Source: Lysobacter niastensis
GTDB taxonomy: Bacteria > Pseudomonadota > Gammaproteobacteria > Xanthomonadales > Xanthomonadaceae
Assembly (NCBI RefSeq): GCF_015453285.1
Contig: NZ_JADLZT010000004.1
Coordinates: 248,001 to 312,000, forward strand
Length of the DNA stretch: 64,000 bases
Reading direction: 5' to 3'
Shown here: positions 41,663-49,142 of the stretch, in pieces
Layout of the letters: every line of letters begins with the position of its first letter
Position numbering within the stretch: the first letter of the stretch is position 1
Notes under the pieces: generated by a model
The model's database searches: none
What the model saw: only the letters and a program-made list of their open reading frames with translations
Told to the model about the DNA's origin: nothing
Program-made: the position numbers and the translations under genes

Positions 41663-42090
41663 GCAACATGTTCAAGAACAAGCCGGCCCAGAACGCGGGT
41701 CAGATCGACACCTTGATCGGATCGCAGGTCGTGATCCGTGGCGACCTGCAGTTCAGCGGTGGCCTGTACATCGAGGGTCGCATCATCGGCAAGGTGATCG
41801 CGGAAGAGGGACAGCCGGCGATCCTGACGCTGTCCGAGCACGGCAGCATCGAAGGCGAAGTGCGCGCGCCGGTGGTGGTGATCAACGGCCAGTTGCACGG
41901 CGACGTCCACGCCACCGATCGCGTCGAACTGGCCGCCAAGGCCCGTGTCCGTGGGAACGTGCACTACCAGGTGGTCGAGATGACCGCGGGCGCGCAGCTG
42001 ACCGGTCGCCTGATCCATGCCGATGCCGCCGAAGCGGTGGCATGGCCGGGAGCTGAAGCGATGGTGGACGCGCACGCCGTGGTGGGCTGA
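41659..42090 (+). CDS. Bactofilin (polymer-forming cytoskeletal protein)
   Basis: A 143-residue protein with the right-handed beta-helix repeats of bactofilins (DTLIGSQVVIRGDLQFSGG, LYIEGRIIGKV, GSIEGEVRAPVVVINGQLHGDV, ARVRGNVHYQ). A short disordered N-terminus (MSNMFKNKPAQ) may hold a membrane-targeting motif. Bactofilins polymerise without nucleotide and place cell-wall enzymes or appendages. Here there is no adjacent M23 peptidase gene as seen in many species; instead two paralogous DUF6776 genes flank it. Confidence 0.94.
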   Translation: MSNMFKNKPAQNAGQIDTLIGSQVVIRGDLQFSGGLYIEGRIIGKVIAEEGQPAILTLSEHGSIEGEVRAPVVVINGQLHGDVHATDRVELAAKARVRGNVHYQVVEMTAGAQLTGRLIHADAAEAVAWPGAEAMVDAHAVVG

Positions 42091-42142
42091 CCGGCTCCGT
42101 CCCGGGTAGTAGGCTGGTCACCGGCCTTTCCCGGTGACCGGC

Positions 42143-42877
42143 ATGGATTCACCCGCAGCCCCTGTGGCAACCGAGCGCAAGGACCGTCGCTGGCAACTGG
42201 CCGGCGCCGTGGTCGTGGCGCTCGCGCTGGTGTTCGGCGCGTGGGGTTTGTGGCGCGTGTTGTCGCCCGCGCCGGGCGACCTGCGGGGGCGCTTCGGCGA
42301 CAGCCAGCGGCAGGCGCGCAGCCTGCAGGCCCAGGTTGACCAGCTGCAGCAGCGGGTCACCACGTTGACCCGGTCCGACCAGATCAGCCGCGAAGCGAAC
42401 CGCGACCTGCAGGGCACGCTGGCCGAACGCGACGAGGAGATCGCCGGTCTGCGTGCCGACGTGGCCTTCTACGAGCGGCTGGTGGGCAGCACGGCCCAGC
42501 GCCGCGGTCTGACCGTGCACGCCCTGCGCATGCAGCCGCAGAGCGATATGGCCTGGCACTTCACCTCGACGCTGACCCAGAACCTCAACCGCGGTGCGGT
42601 CAGCGCCGGGCAGCTGACGATGACCATCGAGGGCACGCGCAACGGCCGGCTGGAGAAGCTGGCCTGGACGGACCTGCGCCAGCAGCCGACGGCGCCCGGC
42701 CTGGGGTATTCGTTCAAGTATTTCCAGCAGATCGAGGGCGACGTGTTCCTGCCGCAGGGGTTCGCGCCGGTACGGGTCACCGTACGCCTGGTGCCGCAGT
42801 CCGGCCCGCCGGTCGAGCAGTCGTTCACCTGGGCCGATGCCACGCGCGATGCCGCGCCTGCGACGGCCGCGCAGTAA
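42143..42877 (+). CDS. DUF6776-type single-TM coiled-coil protein, copy 2
   Basis: About 244 residues with the same architecture as the protein at 40922-41662. It has one TM (LAGAVVVALALVFGAWGLW), a coiled coil (QARSLQAQVDQLQQRVTTL), and the shared motifs RSDQISREAN, VAFYERLVGS, TLTQNLNRGAVSAG and YSFKYFQQIEGDVFLP. The two are clear paralogues, probably from a tandem duplication around bactofilin. A GTG at 42134 is an alternative start giving three more residues. Function unknown. Confidence 0.84.
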   Translation: MDSPAAPVATERKDRRWQLAGAVVVALALVFGAWGLWRVLSPAPGDLRGRFGDSQRQARSLQAQVDQLQQRVTTLTRSDQISREANRDLQGTLAERDEEIAGLRADVAFYERLVGSTAQRRGLTVHALRMQPQSDMAWHFTSTLTQNLNRGAVSAGQLTMTIEGTRNGRLEKLAWTDLRQQPTAPGLGYSFKYFQQIEGDVFLPQGFAPVRVTVRLVPQSGPPVEQSFTWADATRDAAPATAAQ

Positions 42878-42933
42878 CGCTGCGTTGACGCACGCGGCTT
42901 GAATGACAAGGTCGCGGGCCCCATCCTGAGCAG

Positions 42934-43311
42934 ATGGAATCGTTCATCCCCACCGTCGCGACGCCGGATTACCAGTCGCTTAACCGCCCCCTGCAGTTCA
43001 GTTCCGCCGCCGCCGCCAAGGTTCGCGAACTCATTGCGGAGGAGGGCAACGATGCGCTGAAGCTGCGCGTCTACATCCAGGGCGGTGGCTGCTCGGGCTT
43101 CCAGTACGGCTTCGAGTTCGACGAGCAGCAGGCCGAGGATGATCTGGCGGTGAAGACCGACGGCGTGACACTGCTGGTCGATCCGCTCAGCCTGCAGTAC
43201 CTGATGGGGGCGGAAGTCGACTACACCGAGAGCCTGCACGGCGCCCAGTTCGTCATCCGCAATCCGAACGCGAAGACGACCTGCGGCTGCGGTTCTTCTT
43301 TCGCGGTGTGA
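42934..43311 (+). CDS. erpA: Iron-sulfur cluster insertion protein ErpA
   Basis: A 125-residue A-type carrier. The conserved cysteines are Cys53 ([11 protein letters not shown]), Cys117 and Cys119 (TTCGCGSSF). The N-terminus [16 protein letters not shown] fits ErpA, which passes Fe-S clusters to essential targets such as IspG/IspH. The single-copy gene near nudC is the expected place for ErpA rather than IscA, which lies in the isc operon. Its stop overlaps the nudC start (GTGA). Confidence 0.93.
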   Translation: MESFIPTVATPDYQSLNRPLQFSSAAAAKVRELIAEEGNDALKLRVYIQGGGCSGFQYGFEFDEQQAEDDLAVKTDGVTLLVDPLSLQYLMGAEVDYTESLHGAQFVIRNPNAKTTCGCGSSFAV

Positions 43312-44261
43312 GCAACTCCGCGGCACCTTTCGCTTTCGTCGAGGCAGGCACCGACGGTGCCTGTCGCGGCGCGCTCGATCGTGCCGACCGGCTGCGCGAC
43401 GACGCCGAGGCACTGAACGCCCTTTGGCCGGACGCGCGCGTGATCCTGCTCGACGAGCAGGGGCATGCCGGTGCCGATGAACAACGGCGACTGCTGGCAC
43501 CACGCGGCGCCGACATCAGCGAGGGGCCGGGTGGCATCGGTGCAGCGACCTTCCTGGGCCTCGATGCGCAGGGCGGCGCCTGGTTCGCACTCGACGCCGC
43601 GTTGACCGCCTTCGTCGCGCCACAGCGAATCGACCTTCGCAGTGCCGCGGCATTGTGGCCCGCGTTCGAGGCCAGCGTGTTCGCACAGGCGCGCGCGCTG
43701 CAGCACTGGCGTCATCGCCATCGCTACTGCGGCGTCTGCGGCGGCGAAGTCGCGCTCTCGCGCGGCGGCTGGCAAGGCCGCTGCGGCGCATGCGGCGCCG
43801 AACACTATCCCCGCACCGATCCGGCCGTAATAGTGGCAGTCAGCGATGGCGCGCGCCTCCTGCTCGGACGTCAGGCCGCCTGGCCGCCGCGCCGCTATTC
43901 GGTGATTGCCGGATTCGTCGAGCCCGGCGAGTCGCTGGAGCAGACCGTCGCCCGCGAAGTACTGGAGGAAACCGGTGTGCGCGTGCGGCGCTGCCAGTAC
44001 CTGGCATCCCAGCCTTGGCCGTTCCCGGGAGCGTTGATGTTGGGGTTCTCGGCGGATGCCGAGCCCGACGAGCCGCAGGTCGACGACGAACTGGAAGAAG
44101 CGCGCTGGTTCACCGCCGAGGAAGTGCGGGCGGCCTTGGCGCGCGGGGAGCAGGGTGGCCAGGCCGACGATGGCGGTCCGTTGTTGTCACCGAGCATCTC
44201 CATTTCGCATTGGCTGATCGTGCAATGGCTCACGTTCGCAGAGGCCGGCCGCAACGCTTGA
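43308..44261 (+). CDS. nudC: NAD(+) diphosphatase / NAD-cap decapping enzyme NudC
   Basis: A 317-residue Nudix protein from a GTG start overlapping erpA. The zinc ribbon cysteines are 141, 144, 159 and 162 (CGVCG, CGACG). The Nudix box begins at about residue 202 ([20 protein letters not shown]), and the NADH-pyrophosphatase signature SQPWPFP is at 234-240. It hydrolyses NAD(H) and removes NAD caps from RNA. The usual Ser after the signature (SQPWPFPxS) is Ala or nearby variant here (SQPWPFPGA). Confidence 0.95.
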   Translation: MSNSAAPFAFVEAGTDGACRGALDRADRLRDDAEALNALWPDARVILLDEQGHAGADEQRRLLAPRGADISEGPGGIGAATFLGLDAQGGAWFALDAALTAFVAPQRIDLRSAAALWPAFEASVFAQARALQHWRHRHRYCGVCGGEVALSRGGWQGRCGACGAEHYPRTDPAVIVAVSDGARLLLGRQAAWPPRRYSVIAGFVEPGESLEQTVAREVLEETGVRVRRCQYLASQPWPFPGALMLGFSADAEPDEPQVDDELEEARWFTAEEVRAALARGEQGGQADDGGPLLSPSISISHWLIVQWLTFAEAGRNA

Positions 44262-44320
44262 ACGTCGACGCGGCTAGAATCGCCCGAAGTCCCCGTTGCC
44301 GGGCCCGGGAGAACCGCTGA

Positions 44321-45265
44321 ATGTCCATCTCCGTCACGCTGATCGCCGTCGTCATCGCGTTGCTGCTGGGGCACATGGCGCAGTCGCTGGCGGCCTCGGT
44401 GCGCCACTTCGACTGGTTCGCGAACTGGCTGCGCTGGCTCGACACGCGCTTCCCCGAAGGCAGTTTCTGGCGTGGACGCTGGGGAATAGTCATTGCCCTG
44501 GTGCCGCCCGTGCTGGGCGTCGGCCTGTTCCAGGCGGCCCTGCGCGAGCCGCTGTACGGGCTGGTCGGGTTGGTGTTCGCCGTGGCGGTGCTGTTCTACG
44601 CATGGGGCCCGCGCGACCTGGATCTGGACGTGCAGGCGATCGTCGACGCGCCCGATGCCGTCGCCCGTCGCGCCGCGGCCGCACGCTTGTGGCCCGAAGG
44701 CGCAACGCCCGCGCTCGACGGCGCTTCGCTGGTGGAAGCGGTGTTCCGCAACGCGCTGCTGCGCTGGTTCGGGGTGCTGTTCTGGTTCCTGTTGCTGGGC
44801 CCGATGGGTGCGTTGTTGTACCGGCTCACCGCGCTGGCCGCGGAAGGCACGGCCGCCGCATCGCTGCCGCACGAGACACGCACGGGTGCGCGCAGCCTGA
44901 AAACGATCCTCGACTGGCCGGTGGCGCAACTGATGACGCTGTCGCTGGCGCTGGTGGGCAACTTCGACACCGTGCTCGGCGCGTGGCGTGAGGCCGGTGG
45001 CGCGACGTTCCGTCTCGACACCCGCTTCCTCGGTGCCGCGGCGCGCGCCAGCGTCAAATGCGAGCTCGCCGAAGAGGCCGCCGATTACGCCGACGAAGCG
45101 AACAACGCCGATGCCGGCGAAGGCGGACTGCCGCCGGCACCGCCGCCGCTGGCACCCGTTGGCGAGATGCCGGAACTGCGCGATGCGATGAGCCTGGTCT
45201 GGCGCATCCTGCTGGTGTGGCTGGCGGTGCTGGCGTTGTTCGTGATCGCCGGCTGGGTCAACTGA
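44321..45265 (+). CDS. ampE: AmpE-like regulatory signalling modulator, membrane protein
   Basis: A 314-residue protein with four or five membrane segments and the AmpE features LLLGPMGALLYRLTALAAE, SLVEAVFRNALLRWFGVLFWF and TFRLDTRFLGAAARASV. AmpE is a membrane protein of the CobD/CbiB-related family linked to AmpD and beta-lactamase induction; its biochemical role is unclear. ampD is not adjacent here. An acidic Asn/Asp-rich and proline-rich stretch (residues about 250-275) precedes the last membrane segment. Confidence 0.87.
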   Translation: MSISVTLIAVVIALLLGHMAQSLAASVRHFDWFANWLRWLDTRFPEGSFWRGRWGIVIALVPPVLGVGLFQAALREPLYGLVGLVFAVAVLFYAWGPRDLDLDVQAIVDAPDAVARRAAAARLWPEGATPALDGASLVEAVFRNALLRWFGVLFWFLLLGPMGALLYRLTALAAEGTAAASLPHETRTGARSLKTILDWPVAQLMTLSLALVGNFDTVLGAWREAGGATFRLDTRFLGAAARASVKCELAEEAADYADEANNADAGEGGLPPAPPPLAPVGEMPELRDAMSLVWRILLVWLAVLALFVIAGWVN

Positions 45266-45268
45266 GGC

Positions 45269-45691
45269 TCAGCCTGGCGCCATCCAGGCGAACCCGCTCC
45301 ACGGCAGGTTGCGCAGGACGCCGAACAGGATCAGCGAGGCGATCCAGAGCTTTCCGTCCATCAGCAAGCGCGACATGCGCGCGGGCAGCGCGGGTTGCAG
45401 CTTGAGCTGATGCCAGGCCATCAGCGGCGCGGTCGCCAGCATCAGCACCACCAGCGGATTCATCGCCCAGGCAGTCGCCAGATCCCCATGCAGCAATGCA
45501 TGCAGGGCGCGGGTCATGCCGCAGCCGGGGCAGTACAGCCCCGTCACCATCTGGAACACGCATCGCGGCAAGGGGTTGTCGCCCGCGTTCGGGTCGAACA
45601 CGAGCAACAGCGCGACGCCGGCGACGACAGCAGCGCCCAGGACCAGTGCGGCGGCGACCCTCGATGCAGGCAGCGGCCGCCGTGCCAGCAT
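45269..45691 (-). CDS. DUF2752 membrane protein
   Basis: A 140-residue protein with three hydrophobic segments and the DUF2752 signature GLYCPGCGMTRALHALLHGD, in which the CPGCG cysteines are intact. Function unknown; the motif suggests metal or redox chemistry at the membrane. Its start overlaps by one base the stop of the CD225 gene (TGATG), so the two are translationally coupled. It is convergent with ampE. Confidence 0.9.
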   Translation of the reverse strand: MLARRPLPASRVAAALVLGAAVVAGVALLLVFDPNAGDNPLPRCVFQMVTGLYCPGCGMTRALHALLHGDLATAWAMNPLVVLMLATAPLMAWHQLKLQPALPARMSRLLMDGKLWIASLILFGVLRNLPWSGFAWMAPG

Positions 45692-46020
45692 CAGGGCTGC
45701 GCCTGTTGCAGCTGCTGCATCATTTCCATGTACTGCGCGGCACCGCCGGTGGCGACCCACACGATGTTGAGCAGCAGGCCGAGGATGCACAGGCCGGTCG
45801 TGATCCAGCACCACAGCTTGGCGTTGCTGGACGCCTGCGTGGCACCGGCGAGGTCGCCGGCGTTCAACTTGCTGTTGACCTGCGAGGAATAGACGATCGC
45901 GACGATGCCGGGAATCGTGCCGACGATGCAGCACAGGCACAGCGAGGCGACGGTGATCAGGATCGACCACACCATGTAATTCGGAATCGACTGCGACGGA
46001 ACCGGCGGCGGCATGCTCAT
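45691..46020 (-). CDS. CD225/dispanin-family membrane protein
   Basis: A 109-residue protein with two membrane helices. The first is followed by the family pattern CCIVGTIPGIVAIVYSSQVNSKLNAGD with A..AS..AKLW, characteristic of CD225/dispanin (the IFITM fold). A Pro-rich N-terminus (MSMPPPVPSQ) is usual in bacterial members. Bacterial functions are unknown. First gene of a two-gene unit with the DUF2752 gene, with GGGGATA as a likely ribosome site. Confidence 0.9.
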   Translation of the reverse strand: MSMPPPVPSQSIPNYMVWSILITVASLCLCCIVGTIPGIVAIVYSSQVNSKLNAGDLAGATQASSNAKLWCWITTGLCILGLLLNIVWVATGGAAQYMEMMQQLQQAQP

Positions 46021-46134
46021 GGATATCCCCGTTTGTATTCAAGCCACGCGGCGCGCGGCGTCCCCTGCGCCGGATGCTAGCAGCGGACCTTGACACTTGT
46101 CAGTCGCATGCCTGGCCGCGGAGCGGGTCTTCGG

Positions 46135-48021
46135 CTAAGCGGCGTCCCCACGCAGCTCACGCACTTTCGCCTCCAGCGTCTGTGCGTCCACGCTGGCACC
46201 GTCGAGCGGCTCCGCTGCGGCCACATCGACATGCGCGCGGAAGCGACGCGGCACCCGCATGCGCCGCAGTCGGCCGTCGCGGCGGCTCCACATGCTGGTC
46301 CACATGTTGCGCAGGGCCATCGGCACGACCGGCACCGGGCGGCGCTCGAGAATGCGTTCCACGCCCGACTTGAACGGCGCGATTTCGCCGTCCTTCGTCA
46401 GCGCGCCCTCCGGGAAGATACCGACGATCTCGCCTTCGGCCAGCGCCGCGTCGATCTCCTCGAACGCGCGCCGCATCAGCTCCGGGTCTTCCTTTGCGCC
46501 GGCGATCGGGATCGCCTTGGCGGTGCGGAAGATCCAGCTCATCACCGGGATGTTGAAGATCTTGTAGTACATGACGAAGCGCACCGGACGCGGGATGCTC
46601 GCGGCCAGGATCAGCGCGTCCATGTAGCTGACGTGGTTGCATACGATCAGCGCCGCGCCTTCGTCCGGTACGTTCTTCTCGATGCCGTGCAGCTTCAGCC
46701 TGTACAGGCCGCGCACCAGCACCCAGCTGAGGAACCGCATCAGGAACTCGGGCACGATCGTGAAGATGTAGATGGCGACGATCACGTTCGCGATGGCCAG
46801 CGCCAGGAACACCTGCGGGATGCTCCAGTGCAGGTAGCGCTGTAGGGCGATGCCGAGCACGGCGGCCAGCACGATGAAACCGGAGTTCTGGATGTTCATG
46901 CCGGCGATCACGCGCGACAGCTCGCTGCGCGGCGTGCGGCTCTGGATCAGCGCGAACAGCGGCACCACGAAGAATCCGGCGAACAGGCCAATGCCGACCA
47001 GGTCCATGACGATGCGCCAGCTGCCAGGCTGCTGCATGAAACCCGCCACGGTCAGGCCGGCCGCCGTCGCGGCGCCGCTGCGGGCGAAGTACAGGTCGAT
47101 CATGAAGGCGCTCATGCCGAACGCGCCGAGCGGCACCAGGCCGATCTCGACCGTGCGCGCCGAGAGTTTCTCGCACAGCATCGAACCGGCGCCGGTGCCG
47201 ATCGAGAACAGCGCCAGCGCAAACACGTACAGCGTCGGCGTGCCGCCGAGATTCACTTCGGCATAGGTCGGCAGGTTCGAAGTCAGCACCGTGCCTACAA
47301 ACCAGAACCACGACACGCCGAGGATCGAGTTACGCACCGCCGGCTGCTTGCGCGCCAGCCGGATGATCGCCAGCGATTCCGGGATCGGGTTCCAGTTGAT
47401 GCGCAGATCGGGCGCGCCTGCCTCGACACGCGGAATCGCGCGGCTGACGAGGTTGCCGGTGATCGCGAGCAGGATGACCGCCACGCCCGCTACCCACGGG
47501 CCTTGCGCGCCGGCGACGGCGAAGATGAGCCCGCCGAAGATCATGCCGATCAGGATCGAGATCGACGTTCCCATCTCGACCAGCCCGTTGCCGCCGGTGA
47601 GTTCCTCCGGCTTCAGCACCGACGGCAGGATCGAATACTTCACCGGCCCGAACAGCGTCGACTGCAGGCCCGTGGCGAACAGCGCGATCAGCAGCACGAC
47701 CATGTTCTGCGTCACGAAGCCGACCGCGGCCATCGACATGATCGCGATCTCCATCGCCGTGGTGATACGGATCAGCTTCGACTTTTCCAGCTTCTCGGCG
47801 ATCTGCCCGGCGGTGGCCGAGAACAGGAAGTAGGGCAGGATGAAGATCGCCGGCGCGAGGTTGGTGTAGAGCGTCTTGTCCTGCGGGCTGACCGCGAGGT
47901 AGCCGAGCAGGCCGATGATGGCCTGCCGGAACACGTTGTCATTGAAGGCGCCTAGCGCCTGGACGAAGAAGTAGGGCAGGAATCGGCGCTGCCGGAGCAG
48001 GTCGAGCTGGTTGTGCGCCAT
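46135..48021 (-). CDS. MFS transporter fused to a PlsC-type acyltransferase (LplT-Aas-like)
   Basis: A 628-residue fusion. Residues 1 to about 420 are a 12-TM MFS transporter of the lysophospholipid transporter type (FFVQALGAFNDNVFRQAI; LFGPVKYSILP). From about 440 comes a PlsC/Aas-like acyltransferase with NHVSYMDA (His463, Asp468) and FPEGALT (536-542). The two functions together import and re-acylate lysophospholipids, or recycle acyl chains. In E. coli LplT and Aas are separate and Aas also carries an acyl-ACP synthetase domain; that third domain is absent here. Confidence 0.93.
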   Translation of the reverse strand: MAHNQLDLLRQRRFLPYFFVQALGAFNDNVFRQAIIGLLGYLAVSPQDKTLYTNLAPAIFILPYFLFSATAGQIAEKLEKSKLIRITTAMEIAIMSMAAVGFVTQNMVVLLIALFATGLQSTLFGPVKYSILPSVLKPEELTGGNGLVEMGTSISILIGMIFGGLIFAVAGAQGPWVAGVAVILLAITGNLVSRAIPRVEAGAPDLRINWNPIPESLAIIRLARKQPAVRNSILGVSWFWFVGTVLTSNLPTYAEVNLGGTPTLYVFALALFSIGTGAGSMLCEKLSARTVEIGLVPLGAFGMSAFMIDLYFARSGAATAAGLTVAGFMQQPGSWRIVMDLVGIGLFAGFFVVPLFALIQSRTPRSELSRVIAGMNIQNSGFIVLAAVLGIALQRYLHWSIPQVFLALAIANVIVAIYIFTIVPEFLMRFLSWVLVRGLYRLKLHGIEKNVPDEGAALIVCNHVSYMDALILAASIPRPVRFVMYYKIFNIPVMSWIFRTAKAIPIAGAKEDPELMRRAFEEIDAALAEGEIVGIFPEGALTKDGEIAPFKSGVERILERRPVPVVPMALRNMWTSMWSRRDGRLRRMRVPRRFRAHVDVAAAEPLDGASVDAQTLEAKVRELRGDAA

Positions 48022-48433
48022 GCGCTCACGAGGTCCGTTCGGTTCGCGCGAGCCTAGCAGAGCCGGGTTCCGCTCCGGAGTCTGGATGCCAGTCCGGTGT
48101 TCCCGCCACGATGCTCAACCCGGTGGACTTCGCTGCGCCTGCACCGCACGCACACTGCGCCGCTTCACGTTGGGGCAGCGCGAACAGATAGAGCCCGCTG
48201 AGCAGCAATGCGAGCGGCAGCAGGTCGCCACGCCTATCCAGACCGCCATCTGGCCGCGGCCCATGACCGCGAGCAATGGACAGCCAGCGCCGTGGGGGAG
48301 GGGCCTGGAGCCGGAGTGGCCCGCACGGACACGCTTGCCGAGACGGGGGGGGCGGCCGCTGCGCACTGCCTGAATGGGCCGGGACGTGGCCGATCACGTG
48401 TAAAATGGCGCTTTATTAGCCAGTACCCCCCTT
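48022..48433. other. Intergenic region upstream of the motor-like operon
   Basis: About 410 bases between divergent genes. Open frames here look non-coding. Near the right end TAAAAT at 48401-48406 is the only convincing -10-like hexamer; no good -35 is placed 16-18 bases upstream. No repeats or RNA structures were recognised. Confidence 0.45.
48395..48433 (+). promoter_or_regulatory. Candidate promoter of the DUF3348-DUF802-OmpA-DUF2894 operon
   Basis: A -10-like TAAAAT at 48401-48406 lies 28 bases before the GTG start of the DUF3348 gene, giving a very short untranslated leader without a Shine-Dalgarno site. A weak or activator-dependent promoter would suit the missing -35. Confidence 0.3.
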
Positions 48434-49141
48434 GTGGAAACACCTGAGCGGGCCGCGGTCAGCGGTCCGACGTTCATCCGCCTGCTCGCTCGCCTGAGCG
48501 ACACGGACATTTCGCCGCCGGGGCAAGCACTTTCGGACCGTTTGAGTCAGTGGATCGACTGGACTCACGCCGTGGTGCTGTCCACGGCGTTGGATGCCAG
48601 GCCGGCCGAGACAGACTCCGAGGCGCACGACAGCGCGGATGCGGACGATTGCGCGCGCGTGCGCGCGGCATTGATCCAGGCGATCGTCAGTGACCGGGCG
48701 CTGCGCGTCCCCGAGGACGGTGTCGATGAAACGCCCGTCGACCCCGGGTTCTTCCGCCAGCGTTACCTCATGTTGCAGCAGTCGATGGAGGCCGGCAGTG
48801 GCCGCCTGCGTGAGCGCCTGCGCGACCGACTGGCCCAGGGGCCGGCCGACATGGCGCGGCTGGCCGCGGTCGATGCGGTGATGGAGCGGGCGCTGGGCCG
48901 GCGCGAACGCGCGTTGCTCTCGACCGTGCCCGCGCTGCTGGGCCAACACTTCGAACGCCTGCGCGGAGGCGCGCCGGGCCCTGACGATGCGGCTACGGGC
49001 GACATGCCCGTCGCCGCGAGCGATGCCTGGCTGGACGTATTCCGCCGGGACATGCGCAACGTACTTCTCGCCGAACTGGATGTTCGCCTACAACCGGCCG
49101 AGGGGCTGCTTGCAGCCCTCCGCCAACGCAACGCTGGATAA
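48434..49141 (+). CDS. DUF3348 family protein, first gene of a motor-like operon
   Basis: A 235-residue helical cytoplasmic protein (no signal or TM) starting with GTG. The frame closes upstream at a stop at 48401-48403 with no other start codon between, so GTG 48434 is taken although no Shine-Dalgarno site is visible. SGPTFIRLLARLSD, FFRQRYLMLQQSMEAGSGRLRERLRDRLAQG and DVFRRDMRNVLLAELDVRLQP fit DUF3348. Function unknown. The DUF802 gene starts 1 base after its stop. Constant company of the membrane genes suggests it is a cytoplasmic partner of the motor. Confidence 0.88.
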   Translation: METPERAAVSGPTFIRLLARLSDTDISPPGQALSDRLSQWIDWTHAVVLSTALDARPAETDSEAHDSADADDCARVRAALIQAIVSDRALRVPEDGVDETPVDPGFFRQRYLMLQQSMEAGSGRLRERLRDRLAQGPADMARLAAVDAVMERALGRRERALLSTVPALLGQHFERLRGGAPGPDDAATGDMPVAASDAWLDVFRRDMRNVLLAELDVRLQPAEGLLAALRQRNAG

Positions 49142-49142
49142 C

